Part shown: positions 21,725-33,625 of the stretch, one piece after another
Numbering within the stretch: position 1 is the stretch's first letter
Layout: each line of letters begins with the position of its first letter
From: Helianthus annuus
Lineage: Eukaryota > Streptophyta > Magnoliopsida > Asterales > Asteraceae
DNA: 64,000 nt
Assembly: GCF_002127325.2 (NCBI RefSeq)
Contig: NC_035449.2
Span: forward strand, 146,794,931-146,858,930
Direction of reading: 5' to 3'
Notes under the pieces: model-generated
Database searches by the model: none
What the model saw: the letters and a program-made list of their open reading frames with translations, nothing else
Told to the model about the DNA's origin: nothing
Program-made: the position numbers and the translations under genes

Positions 21725-22540
21725 TTACTGGTTTTCCTGGGGTGTCACATCATCCCCCAGTTGATTTGGAATTTCGTCCCGAAATTCTGCAGTAGTAGCT
21801 TCAGCCTCAGTAGTGGTTGTATTGGTTTCGAATAACTGGGGATATTTGAGTTTCATTTGATCCTCATGCTCCCAGGTGAACTCTGGGCCGCGACAGGAGT
21901 TCCAACGAACTCGAACAAGAGGGATTCTCGTATTCTTGAGGACCTTAACATCCTGGTCCGTGATTTCAACAGGTTCCTCGACGAACTGCAACCGCACGTC
22001 GATAGTGAGTTCCTTAAAAGGAACCATGAGGGTCTCGTCTGACAGACACTTCTTCAGATTCGACACGTGGAATACGTTGTGAACTGCACCGAGTTCAGCT
22101 GGTAGGTTTAGTCTGTACGCCACTTTACCTATTCTTTCTGCGACTTCGAACGGTCCGACATACCGCGGATTGAGCTTACCTCGCTTGCCAAAGCGAACCA
22201 CACCCTTCCAGGGTGAGACTTTGAGTAAAACCCGGTCCCCGACCTGAAATTCCAATGGCTTCCTACGCTTATCCGCGTAGCTTTTCTGACGGTCGCGTGC
22301 TGCCGCCATGCGTTGCCTTATCTGTGCAATCTTTTCCGTGGTGTCCACTATAAGTTCTGGACCCGTGACCTGACTATCCCCCACCTCTGCCCAACAGAGA
22401 GGTGACCGGCATTTACGCCCGTACAATGCCTCGAATGGAGCGGCTTGTATGCTGGTGTGATAACTGTTGTTGTATGAGAACTCCACCAAAGGGAGATAAC
22501 ACATGCCCGAAGCATGTCTTCTAGAGTTTGAATCGTGCAC
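21725..22540 (-). pseudogene. Tekay-1 integrase C-terminus with chromodomain-like end
   Basis: A frame of 271 codons. It covers the integrase C-terminal part ([20 protein letters not shown], then the [20 protein letters not shown] and YVGPFEV block). A chromodomain-like end follows, [14 protein letters not shown] ... [14 protein letters not shown], with the aromatic FTWE pattern of Tekay-type chromodomains, then a Thr/Glu-rich tail. It is out of frame with the integrase core encoded at 22348-23451, which loses register after EDMLRACV. Confidence 0.85.
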
Positions 22541-23451
22541 TCAGACTGCCCATCCGTCTGAGGGTGATAAGCTGTGCTCATGTCTAATCGAGAGCCAAAA
22601 GCTTTGTGCATTGCTTGCCATAGTTCTGAAGTGAATCGTGCATCCCGATCCGAAATAATAGAGGTTGGCACCCCGTGCCTTGAGACTACTTCCTTCAAGT
22701 ATAGGTCTGCTAGTGTGGAAAACTTGTCCGTTTCTTTGATTGCCAGGAAATGAGCAGACTTGGTGAGTCGATCCACGATCACCCAAATAGTATCGTTCCC
22801 ACGCTGGGATCTAGGTAGGCTTGTAACAAAATCCATGGAAATTTCCTCCCATTTCCACTGTGGTATCTTTGGTTGTTGGAGTAAGCCTGCTGGTTTCTGA
22901 TACTCTGCCTTGACTCTTGCACAGGTCAAGCACTTGCTGACATAGGTAGCGATGTGGGCCTTCATGCCAGGCCACCAATACGTAGTTCTGATGTCGTGGT
23001 ACATTTTATCCGACCCTGGATGTACCGAGTAGCGAGACTTGTGAGCTTCATCCATTACCAGCTCGCGTAAGTCTCCAAAAAGTGGGACCCAAATACGCCC
23101 CGTTACATAGTAGGCGCCGTCTTCCTTCTGTTCTAATCGTTGCCTCGAGCCGCGTAAGGCTTCAGCCCTGACGTTTTCTGGTTTCAATGCTTCCACCTGA
23201 GCATCTCGTATCTGTGCAGGAAGATCAGACTGAATAGTGAGCTGCAAAGCTCGTACACGCCTAGGTAGAGTGTCTTTTCGACTGAGAGCGTCAGCCACAA
23301 CATTGGCTTTGCCTGGATGGTACTTGATGGCGCATTCGTAATCATTAAGTAGCTCGACCCATCGTCGTTGACGCATGTTCAATTCCTTCTGCTTGAAGAT
23401 ATGCTCGAGACTCTTGTGATCGGTGTAAATAGTGCACTTGGTACCGTACAA
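22348..23451 (-). pseudogene. Tekay-1 RNase H end and integrase core
   Basis: A frame of 367 codons. RNase H remnant: [20 protein letters not shown] and [12 protein letters not shown]. Integrase zinc finger: H of [12 protein letters not shown] and H of KMYHDI, then [10 protein letters not shown]. Catalytic residues: Asp in [10 protein letters not shown], Asp in [10 protein letters not shown], Glu in DGQSECT. The last about 45 residues are frameshifted. A further frameshift separates it from the RT part. Confidence 0.88.
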
Positions 23452-23573
23452 GTAGTGTCGCCATATCTTAAGCGCAAAAACAACAGCTCCCCGCTCTAAA
23501 TCGTGCGTCGTATAATTCCGTTCATGAACTTTGAGTTACCGCGAAGCGTAGGCAATAACTTTATCCCGCTGCA

Positions 23574-24470
23574 TCAATACACAACCAAGCCCCTGTATCG
23601 ATGCGTCACAATAGACCAAAAATCTTCCGTGCCCTCTGGCAATGATAGTATAGGTGCACTGCATAGCCTATCCTTCAGGTACTGAAAAGCAGTTTCTTGT
23701 GTATTCCCCCAACGATAGGTAACACCTTTCTGTGTCAGCATTGTAAGCGGCTGTGCGATCTTGGAGAAGTCTTTGATGAATCGTCTATAGTACCCTGCCA
23801 AACCCAAGAATTGGCGTATTTCCGTTGGTGTACGCGGTGCAGGCCAGTTCCTGGTCGAATCTACCTTGGATGGATCAACATGAATCCCATCCCTGTTCAC
23901 CACATGGACTAGGAAGTGGACTTCACGAAGCCAAAAGTCGCATTTTGAAAACTTGGCGTACAGTTGCTCCTTTCGCAGAAGTTCCAAGATAAGACGCAGG
24001 TGCTGCTCGTGTTCCTCCTGACTCTTGGAGTAGATCAGAATGTCGTCGATGAAGACGATTACAAACTTGTCTAGATAGGGTTTGCACACCCTGTTCATAA
24101 GATTCATGAAAACTGCAGGCGCGTGCGTTAGCCCAAATGGCATGACTAGAAACTCGTAGTGTCTGTAGCGAGTTCTGAATGCGGTTTTGGAGACGTCCTC
24201 ATCCCGGACTCTCAGCTGATGGTAACCTGACCTCAAGTCTATCTTGGAGTAGTAACTCGACCCTTGCAACTGGTCGAATAAGTCGTCAATACGAGGAAGA
24301 GGATAACGGTTCTTCACTGTGACCTTGTTCAGTTCGCGGTAGTCTATGCACATCTTGAAAGTGCCATCCTTCTTTTTCACAAATAATACTGGAGCTCCCC
24401 AAGGCGAAAAGATAGGTCGGATGAATCCCTTATCCAAGAGTTTTTGTAGCTGCGTCGATAGTTCTTCCAA
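23574..24470 (-). pseudogene. Tekay-1 reverse transcriptase
   Basis: A frame of 298 codons. Motifs: [52 protein letters not shown], and the catalytic [10 protein letters not shown]. It ends in the early RNase H region with a frameshift at about 23600 (the final 15 residues do not match the family). Upstream it is disconnected from the protease. Confidence 0.9.
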
Positions 24471-24568
24471 TTCGGATGGAGCTAAGCGATACGATGCGTG
24501 AGCTATAGGTGCTGTCCAGAACTATAGGAATGAGGTCGATAGGGAACGTCTGACCAGCGAGGATAAGA

Positions 24569-24754
24569 TTACAACCCTGAACTATGTACGGCCTCTAGAC
24601 TTTTACCATTAATTAACACTACGACACGTTGGGTATTCAAGGGAGTTGGTGTACGTTTTAACATTCGACTAACTTTCAAAGACATATAATTGGTATTCAC
24701 ACCCGAATCAAACAAGATAGTAACATAGAAGTCGTCGAGAAGAAACTTACCCAT
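24569..24754 (-). pseudogene. Tekay-1 protease fragment
   Basis: A frame of 61 codons with the aspartic protease active site as FDSGVNTNYMS (usual form FDSGA in this family). It is truncated on both sides by stops or frameshifts and lies between gag and RT as expected. Confidence 0.7.
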
Positions 24755-24792
24755 TATTACGTTAGGATCGTTCCTTGCGTCACCCTAACCAA

Positions 24793-26056
24793 TCACGTAC
24801 ACGCGGCCTCGGCGTCATTGTTTCCATTGTTTCCCCCAACGCTATCCCCATTGCCGTCCCTGTTTCCATGGTCGTGGTTCTGAGTCTGGTCCTGGTTTAT
24901 TTGTGGGCAATGCCTCTTGTAGTGATCTTTAGCATCACACTGAAAACATCCTTTAAAACTCTGTTGTTGCTGTTGATTCTGTGGAGGTTGAGGCGGTCGT
25001 TGTTGTTCTTGAGTTACAGGACGTGAGTTTCGACAATCCTTAGCTTCATGACCAATCTTGAGACACCGCTGGCAATGACCCTTGTTGCACTGACCGCTGT
25101 GGTGTCTATTGCATCTGTTACACTTTGGATGATTACCTCGATATCCACTCTGCCCACGACTACTAGAAAACTGCTGTCTGGGGCTCTGGTAGTCATCTAT
25201 CTTTTGCTGCTGCGCCAGAGGCTGGACCAAAATTAATCCCTTGCTCAGGTTTTCATCCCACTTGCGTTTGTTATCTCTAGAAGCACATGCAGTATCAGTT
25301 TTAACACGTTTTGGTAGTTTGTTTTGTTCTACAGCCTGTTCTGTGAGACGATGAGCAAGTCGAGTGACTTGCTGGATAGTGCCAAGGTTAGCTGCGGTCA
25401 CATGACTCTGAATTTCGGGCACCAGACCCTTGAGATACAGTTCGATGCGTTTGGTGGGAGGGTCTACCATAGTAGGACAAAATGTGGCTAATTCCTTTGA
25501 TCTCCTCGTATAAACTTCAATTTCAGACCCCACCATCTGTAGGTTGAGGAACTCTACCTCTAGTTTGTGGATGTCTTATCGACTGCAAAACTCTTCCTTA
25601 ATTAGGTCCTTGAACTCGTTCCAGGGAGTAGCATTAGCAGCTGCCAGTCCTAACATTTGAACCTGTGCTTCCCACCAGGTTAATGCAGCACCTTCGAGTG
25701 TTCTAGAAGCAAACTTTACCCTACGAGGCTCAGGGCAATCACACACCTCAAAGTCAGTTTCGAGCCTTTCGAACCAGTGGAGGAGGCCTTCAACTCCCTC
25801 AGTTCCACTGAAGGTACTAGGTTGGCAATCCTTGAGATTTTTGAAGGTGCAAGCAGGTGACTGAGCGTGTTGACCTATTGTGTATAAGAATAGGACAAGG
25901 TTAAACACAAGAGTTGGTTTAGGAGTGTAGGATCTAAAGATCCTAGTTACGACTGCAGGGTATACCTCCTGCTTGTATGGCTGCAAGTGCCGCAGCAACT
26001 AGTTCATTGATAAGAGCCGTCAACTGGGCTTGTGTCAAGTTAATATGTCCGGCCAT
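24793..26056 (-). pseudogene. Tekay-1 gag with three Cys-rich knuckles; broken
   Basis: The ATG at 26056 opens MAGHINLTQAQLTALINELV, a common chromovirus gag start. A frameshift follows within about 100 bp. The gag body resumes in the frame at 25576-25998 (CTFKNLKDCQPSTFSGTEGV ... LTWWEAQVQMLGL). An in-frame TAA at 25576 interrupts it. The rest (25536-24793) has CNRCNRHHSGQC, CQRCLKIGHEAKDC and CFQCDAKDHYKRHC Cys-rich knuckles. The order and W-rich core are standard for Tekay gag. Confidence 0.85.
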
Positions 26057-26360
26057 TGATCTTCACATCAAAGGCAACATAAGTGAGAAAGGTTCGCGAA
26101 TAGTGCGATGACAGAAGAGTGTAAGCACACAAGTGTTCTCAAGCAATAACAAACAGTGAGCAATGTAATCTAAGCATACTACGAGCAAAGTTCTATGCAA
26201 TTCTAGCGTGTAGGCAATGAACATAAACCTTATTACCTAGGATGTTGAGTCTTGCACGTGGAGCGAAGCGTCGTTGTAGATCGTTGAGAGCACTGTCTGG
26301 TTATAGTCTGGTTTTAATAAAAACGTTTTCCCCATATTAAAACCAAGTTCTCTATAACCA
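26057..26360 (-). other. Tekay-1 leader
   Basis: About 300 bp between PBS and gag ATG. No feature seen. Confidence 0.7.
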
Positions 26361-26375
26361 ATGGCTCTGATACCA
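26361..26375 (-). other. Tekay-1 primer binding site (initiator Met tRNA)
   Basis: The minus strand reads TGGTATCAGAGCCAT, 3 nt from the 5' LTR. Confidence 0.9.
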
Positions 26376-26378
26376 ATC

Positions 26379-28896
26379 TGTCACACCCCCAAAATCCACC
26401 TGCGAAGTACCACCGCTTGGGAGCGTGACTGACCAGGATCAAGCCATCAATCATATTGAACATAGTATATAATAATCGAAGTAGTTCGTAAAAACCCAAT
26501 TCAATACAATTGATGTTCAAACCAAACATAGTTTAAGTAGCGGAAGCATGATATGAAAACCCAATGTATGTAATAAGTTCAAGTGTTATAAAGTGTAACA
26601 AAACATCCAATCCATGCTCCACAACGACCTGCTCCTCCCTGTGCAAGCTCCATGTGTACCTAAGGTCCTGCAAGGCATGCAGCAGAGAGTCAACAACTAG
26701 TTGAGCGAGTTCACAGTTTATAGTTCAGTAATTGTAATAGTATAGTAAGCCTTGTGTTTGTTTATTAAGTCATGTATCGTATTAGTTCGTATCGCGGCCA
26801 CCCGGCACATGTGCGAAGTTTAATGTATAGTTCGCAGCCTTCTTAGGCATGTGTGCGAAGATTAGTGAAAGTTTCCAAGCATTCTAGACTAGGTATACTT
26901 GTATCGCGGCCACCCGGCACCTGTGCGAAGTTTTGTGTATAGTTCGCAGCCTTCCTAGGCATGTGTGCGAAGATTAGTCATATTATCGCAGCCAACCCCG
27001 GCGTGTATGCGAAGATCAGTTCTATTAGTATCACTAGTCTAGTAGTATCTTATCAATAACCTTCCTCACCCGAGGATCATATCACTAATTTCCATTATCT
27101 AGGTAAGTACAAGTAAATAATCAAATCCCATTCCCACCCTGGGAACCCCATGCCTTGGCTGTGTGAACTCACCTTGGTTTGCTCGGTATGCTCAAAGGGT
27201 TACACGTTCACAATTAATAAATCACGACCTATAGTACGCACGTGTATATGATCAGTTTAAGTTCGTATGTCATTTATGTCACGAAGTGTGTGTTTAAGCA
27301 GTTATCACATTTCATATATGCAGTTAGTCTAAACCGTACAATTCATGCTTGACAGGATTAACAGACAGCTAACATATTTCACCAAGTTAACACACTTAAT
27401 AGGATTCACACACTAGAAATGTTTCATGTCTAACAGAGTTAACATGTTTACTGAATTAACAACTAACGGAGTTGATAACTAACAGTTAATGTTTAACAGT
27501 TTTAGCAGACTAACGGAATTAACCAAAGTAAATGATTTAACTGAATAACAAGTTAACAAGGTTAATCACTATTAGAGTTAACATCCTTAACTTAACAAAT
27601 TCGGACCCATATGCATCATATACATAATTTCGGACCTCATCTCCTTGTATCATTCAAAAAGGTCGGACAAGCATTCTTATAATAAAAAGTCGGATCAACA
27701 TCCTTATAAGATAAAAGTCGGACAAACAACCCCATCATTTAAAAGTCGGATAGATCATAAGCTTTCAAGGAAATTCGGACAACCTCCTTCCCCCTAAAAC
27801 CCTTAAAAGATCGGACCACATATACCACACAAAAAGTCGGACCTCTTTTGTGTCTATCAAAAAGTCGGACAAGGTTTAAGCCTTAATATTCGGACATCAC
27901 TATTACAGCCCAAAACTCGGACCCTATTACCCCCTTGTCATCAAAGTTCGGACATAAGGCTTTGCAGCCCAAAACTCGGATCCTTTGCCCTAAAAACTCG
28001 GACCATGGGCTTCATAATTAAAACTCGGACTCCCTTGTTTCTCAATTAAAAATTCGGACACTTGCTTCACTAGTAAAAGTTCGTACCACTCACCATCCAT
28101 TAGAAATTCGGACATATCATGCATTACACAAAAGTCGGACATTGGTTAACATCTTAAAAAGTCGGACACTTCATGTATTGATTCAAAAGTTCGGACCAAC
28201 AAAATCAAATCATGCAAGCGCATTCAACTTTCATTGCAACAGTTACGTTTTTGTTTTCATACTATCAGGAACCCTAATTCATTTATATGCATTGCAGAAT
28301 CCATAATCAATCAATCGATGATTAACAAACAATCATTACATGAACAATCTATCGAGCATACAACTAATCATATTCATTTCTCAATAATCAGAATCAATAA
28401 ACACAGAAACATTACATGTAGAACTAGGGTTTTTCATGAATCACATAATCAAAGCTTAACAACAAGAAATCATTGAACAATTACCTTGGATTGATTCTAA
28501 ATGGATTGAAAGATCAAGAATGATATAGGAGACTTGTGCCAATGAGAAACAGGATGATTGCAAGAGAGGGTTGTAGAGAAGTCTTGAAGATACGTATGAT
28601 GGTTGTGAGATGATTAGTGAATGATTAGGGAAGGAGATTAGGGTTATGAGTTGTTAAAGTTTCACTATTAGCACTAAACACCCTTAAGTATTATCTATTA
28701 CAGTTTCATCACCACATTCAAGTATTTGTCAAATCCTTCACAAGTAACACATAACCATGCACAATTACAATACACTTTATCAAATCCAAAACATATACAG
28801 TTACAAAGCAAACCCATTTGTGCAAGTAAACAACTAGACAAACAATGAACGTGCAATAAATGCGAAAGTGGAATCTTGGAAACTCGAGTTGTCACA
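26379..28896 (-). repeat. Tekay-1 5' LTR
   Basis: 2518 bp, partner of 19135-21648, with the same tandem repeat, TTAAC block and TCGGAC array. Confidence 0.95.
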
Positions 28897-31800
28897 ACAT
28901 ATACATCTTAGAAAAATGAATCACTTGGTGCACAATGATTTAGTTCTTGGAGTTCATGTCAAAGGTTTTCATCTGGAAGGGGAGTGTATTAGCTGTGTTA
29001 AAGGCAAGCAGAAGAAAAAGTCACACCCTACAAAGCAAGTCAATTCAGTCTCAAGACCCCTGGAGAGACTTCACATGGATTTGTTTGGTCCGGTGAATGT
29101 CAAGAGTATTACGGGAGACAAATATTGTCTTGTGGTTACTGATGATTATTCCAGATTTTCGTGGGTTTCTTTCTTGAAGATGAAAGACGAAACGTTTGAC
29201 AGTTTGATGGCGTTGTTCAAGAAAATTGAGAATCTGTACCAAAGGTGTATCAAAAGAATTCGAAGTGATAATGGTACTGAATTCAAGAACAGCAAGATGG
29301 AAGAATTTTGTTATGAAAGAGGTATTTTGCATGAGTTTAGTGCTCCGTACACTCCGCAGCAGAATGGAGTCGCAGAACGCAAAAACCGGACACTAATAGA
29401 GACGGCTAGAACTATGCTCGCAGATTCAAAGTTACCAATAAATTTTTGGGCTGAAGTTGTTTCCGCCGCATGCTATACGCTCAACAGAGTTCTCACTGTC
29501 AAAAAGTTCAACAAAACATGCTTTGAGTTGATCAATAATCGCAAACCGAATTTGAAGTATCTTGAACCGTTCGGGTCACCCTGTACTGTTCTAGAGCCTG
29601 ATGGAAAGTTTGGTCCGAAGTGCATTGAGGGTATATTTGTGGGTTATTCAAGTCCTTCGCGACGTGTCTTCGTTCCAAGTGAGAAGCGGATTATTGAAGC
29701 TGCAAATGTTGAATGTCATGGTTATACTATGCCGCCACAAAATCCAGGAGATTCATGGCGTTATCATTATGACAAATTGTGGGATTCGTTTGACATGAGA
29801 GAAGAAGAAGAAGAAGAAGAAGAAGAAGAAGAAGAAGAAGAAGAAGAAGATTTCTTTGATGAGTTGGATATTTTGCGTGAGTACGAGTCACAGCAAAGGT
29901 TCCCAGCTGAGTATTCGAGGCGACCACGGGAAACTTCAAATGACGATGAAGCAGGTCCGAGTAATGCTGGTGAACACGATGATGTCCAACAGAATGAAGT
30001 TGCTCAAGATAATCAGTCGGTTGAGAATGATAATCAAGAAGCTGAAAACATGCCAATCTTTGATCATGGAGATTCAGATTCTGAGGGGGAGCAGATTCAG
30101 GATTTAAGTCAAACAAACCAAATTGGTGAACAAGGTGCAAATCAAAATGTTACTAATTTGGAAGGCGATGTAGATGTTCCAAGCGAAGTAATGCCGCGAA
30201 CTCTTTCATATCATCCAGAGGAGTTGATCATAGGAGAATTGCAATCAGGCGTTCGCACGAGACGTCAAATTGACCAGGGCCTTACATGTTTTTATTCTAC
30301 AGTAGCACCTTTACAAACTGAATTTTCATTAAGTTGTTTTATCTCGCAGATCGAACCGAGAACTTACAAAGAGGCGCTTACTGAAGACTCTTGGGTCATT
30401 GCGATGCAAGAAGAGTTAAGTCAGTTTTAAAAGTTGGGAGTGTGGAAGCTAGTGGATTTACCGGATGGTCAAAGAAAAATCAATACGAAATGGGTTTTTA
30501 AGTGTAAGAGAGACGACAGAGGAGTTGTTGTAAGGAACAAAGATCGACTCATTGTTCAGGGCTTTAGTCAACAGGAGGGGATTGATTTTACTGAAGTCTA
30601 TGCTCCTGTGGCACGACTAGAGACAATCAGAATTTTCCTTGCATTTGCGTCTTGGAAGAACTTCAAAGTATATCAGCTAGATGTAAAATCGGTGTTTCTT
30701 TATGGGAAGGATAAAGAGGAGGTTTATGTCGGTCACCCGCCGGGCTTCACCGACCCAATCCACAAAAACAAGGTCTACTTATTGGACAAAGCGCTATATG
30801 GTTTACACCAGGCCCCGAGAGCTTGGTACGAGACTTTGTCTCAACACCTACTAGCCAACAGCTTCATACGTGGAAAAGTGGATGCCACTCTCTTCACTAA
30901 AGAGGTCGACGGTCATCTTCTGATAGTTCAGATTTATGTGGACGATATAATCTTTGGGTCGACAAATGAGAATCTATGCAAAGATTTTGAATCAGTGATG
31001 AAGTAAAAATTCGAAATGTCATCAATGGGGGAGATGAAATGCTTTCTGGGTCTACAAGTTGAACAACTACCTGAGGGAATTTTCATTCACCAGACGAAGT
31101 ACGTTCATGATATTCTAGAGAAATTTGGGATGTCAAGTTCTACTCCAGCTGCTACCCCACTTGCAACAAATCATGGGATTCACCTAGATCTCACCGGAGA
31201 AAGGGCTGATGAAACGTTTTATCGATCCATGATAGGTTCTTTGATGTACCTAACTGCTTCACGTCCTGATATCATGTACCCAACGTGCCTCGCAACAAGA
31301 TATCAATCTAACCCGAGAGCTTCGCATATGATTATTGTGAAGAGGATATTACGCTACCTGAAAGGAACTCCTTCATTGGGGTTGTGGTATCCTAGGAAAG
31401 GCGACTTTATGCTCGAAGGGTATTCCGACTCGGATTTCGAATGCTGCAAAGTCAATTCAAAATCAACAACTGCAGGATGCCAGTTCTTTGGACCTCGGTT
31501 AGTCACCTGGCAGTGTAAGAAACAAACGTCTGTGGCGCTATCTACATGTGAAGCGGAGTACGTGTCTGCTAGCAGTTGCTGCTCTCAGATCCTGTGGATA
31601 CAGCAACAGATGCGCGACTACGGTTTGCAGTTTCTTAACACACCTCTTTTTGTTGATAATGAGGCCGCTATAAATATAACAAAGAATCCAGTACATCACG
31701 CTAAAACTAAACACATAGAAATTCGTTATCACTTTATTCGCGATTGTTCGAGAAAAAGTTGATACGAATTGAGAAAATCCACACTGACGAACAGAAAGCT

Positions 31801-31977
31801 GATTTACATACCAAAGCTTTTGATAAAAAGCGGTTTAAATATTTGTTAAAACTGAACGGTATGAAGCTTCTTTCGGTGTCGGATGGTATTATCGGCGTTG
31901 ATGAGAGTACTGTTGCGGATGAAGACGAGAAACAATCTGCAATGGTTTGTCGAATTTTTACCTGTTTTGGTATTTAG
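28897..31977 (+). pseudogene. Copia-1 pol, 3' part: integrase, reverse transcriptase, RNase H; broken
   Basis: Continues the pol frame after Tekay-1. The integrase zinc-finger Cys are in GECISCVKGKQKKK; the catalytic residues are Asp in HMDLFGPV, Asp in RSDNGTEF and Glu in NGVAERKNR. A Glu run encoded by (GAA)n follows, then an acidic linker. RT has the catalytic YVDDIIFGST (30935 onward), and RNase H has SDSDF and STCEAEY. In-frame TAA codons occur at 30428 and 31004, and a frameshift near 31745 precedes KIHTDEQKADLHTKAF, with the final frame ending at 31977. Apart from these the domain set is complete, so the element was once autonomous. Confidence 0.9.
29801..29850 (+). repeat. (GAA)n microsatellite encoding poly-Glu
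   Basis: About 17 GAA repeats inside the integrase-RT linker, in frame as a Glu run. Confidence 0.95.
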
Positions 31978-32358
31978 GAGGAGTAAATGTAGTTTATTTT
32001 CAGAAAATACAAAAACAGTAAAAAACGTAAAAATACAAAAACATGATAAAATTTCAAAATCCAAAAACAATAGAAAACTGAAAAAGAGCTTGTGTATATA
32101 GGGAAAATGATAGTACATCGGCTTGACAATTACAGTATGCTAAAGAATTGTAAAGATTAAATGAGTTAAACAGTCTCACTAATGATGTGTCGATAGGTTT
32201 TCGCACATTTAGTAGATTTATTCGGGATATAAACCTAAAATTTCAAACTTGTGTAATTCGTGGGGAACACTACTTGGGTATATAGGTAACCCCTGAAATC
32301 TCGTTTGAAAGGTCCCATATTCTGAGATACTAGGTCTTTATACTCAGTGATATCTGGG

Positions 32359-32414
32359 GTATTATTCCGGGACTTCTGCTGAATGGAAGTTCTAACCTAG
32401 TCCCCGAATAATAC
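32359..32414 (+). ncRNA. Conserved hairpin in Copia-1 3' region
   Basis: A left arm of 15 nt (32359-32373) pairs with 32400-32414 with one internal C-C mismatch, around a 26-nt loop. The Copia-2 equivalent is 46088-46143. There a U-A pair (32366 with 32407) is replaced by C-G (46095 with 46136). Confidence 0.5.
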
Positions 32415-33426
32415 TTCCTGCAAATGCTTGAAACATAGCATCGCCCTCAGCAAGCTGATGAAACAATAAAATTGATAGTCGCTGCTGTTGTAACTAAAAG
32501 ATCCTCTAAAGGGGACACACCGAAAAGTCGAAGCCGTCATCTCTCTGCGTAAACGGAAGTATCGACCTGAGCTCTCACGGCCCTCGCATTTAACCCCTGA
32601 CAGATCTCATCTGTGGTATACTCACCTGTAAGACTGAATATTTGGGATTCTAGATACGGGAGTATATTCAAGAGGTGGGACACATGAATGAGCTAAATTC
32701 ATAAGACATCTAAATCGTATCCTGAGTAAATTGAAATTTGTGTGAGAATTTAAGATGGATCAGTATATCGACAATCGACGTGAATTGTTTAAGTCTGAGT
32801 ATGAAATGAAGCTTAACGGTACTTGTAATTTGTCTAAAAAGCTGATATGATTCCCTGACACGCTCACCAAAAATAAGTTTGTAAATAGTTTATTTTGTTT
32901 ACATTCTACAATTTAAGTTTCTGTATTTCATTTCTTAGTTTGGAACACTTTATTAAAAATCCAAAAAGATTTTATTTCTGCTTTATTTTTGACAAACCAA
33001 AGTGGAGAGTTAATCGTTGATTCTCGAAGATTGAAGCAGATGCAGGAAAAGTTCTGAGCTGAAGAATGAGGAGAGCTTATCTTATTGAAGTTTGGATTGC
33101 TGAAAAAGTTAAAACAAGTTCATTAATTTGATGCTTGTTATATTTTCAGAAAATGTTTTGAAAATTGTTTTACAAAATCAGTCTGTATTGTCAAAAGATC
33201 AACCAAGGTCATTAAATTGAACTTGGTAGATTAATTGAGTAATCAGGGTCATTAACTTGGACCTAAATACTTGAGTGGATTTTTAGAACTGATTGAATGT
33301 TTGTTTTTGTGAAAAGATAAGTTTGTAATGTTTGATGTTTGAGACACAGGTTTTGGACTTCATCATTCCCACGGGAGCTAATTGTCAAAGCTTGAACCAG
33401 ATTAAGACCTCAGATTCTAGCATACT

Positions 33427-33475
33427 GAGAGGGGGAGTCTGTGAAAGGGGGAGTCTGTGAAAGGGGGAGTCTGGA
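33427..33475 (+). repeat. Extra polypurine-like repeats upstream of Copia-1 PPT
   Basis: Three copies of gggggagtctg, two with an aa prefix, about 150 bp before the real PPT. Copia-2 has one copy at the matching place (46988-47002). Confidence 0.75.
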
Positions 33476-33614
33476 TCAACGGTCAAAGGGAAGTCTGAAG
33501 ATGGAGCTAGGAAGTGAACCTGAACCTGTGAAGATAAAGTTTTTACGATGAAAAGACGGAGTTGGAGAAAAGACCAAGACTGAAGACTCGGAGCCAAAGA
33601 CTTCGTCAACATCC

Positions 33615-33623
33615 AAGGGGGAG
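33615..33623 (+). other. Copia-1 polypurine tract
   Basis: AAGGGGGAG, 2 nt before the 3' LTR. Confidence 0.85.
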
Positions 33624-33625
33624 TC

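Larger units (their letters stand above)
19135..28896 (-). mobile_element. Tekay-1: Tekay-like Ty3/gypsy chromovirus nested in Copia-1 pol
   Basis: LTRs are 2514 bp (19135-21648) and 2518 bp (26379-28896), starting TGTCACACCC and ending GTTGTCACA. The flanks are acaca (19130-19134) and acata (28897-28901), a 5-bp TSD with one mismatch. The minus-strand initiator-Met PBS is at 26361-26375 and the PPT at 21649-21662. Minus-strand order is gag, protease, RT, RNase H, integrase, with a chromodomain-like C-terminus, as in Tekay chromoviruses. LTRs differ at about 20 positions by eye. Coding regions are broken by several stops and frameshifts. Confidence 0.93.
31978..33614 (+). other. Conserved non-coding 3' region of Copia-1
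   Basis: About 1.6 kb between pol and PPT without a long ORF. Large parts (about 32105-32860) match 45840-46580 of Copia-2, including gatatctggggtatta, cctctaaaggggacacacc and a shared hairpin. Such a long non-coding tail is usual in SIRE/Maximus elements, some of which have an env-like ORF here; none is seen. Confidence 0.75.
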
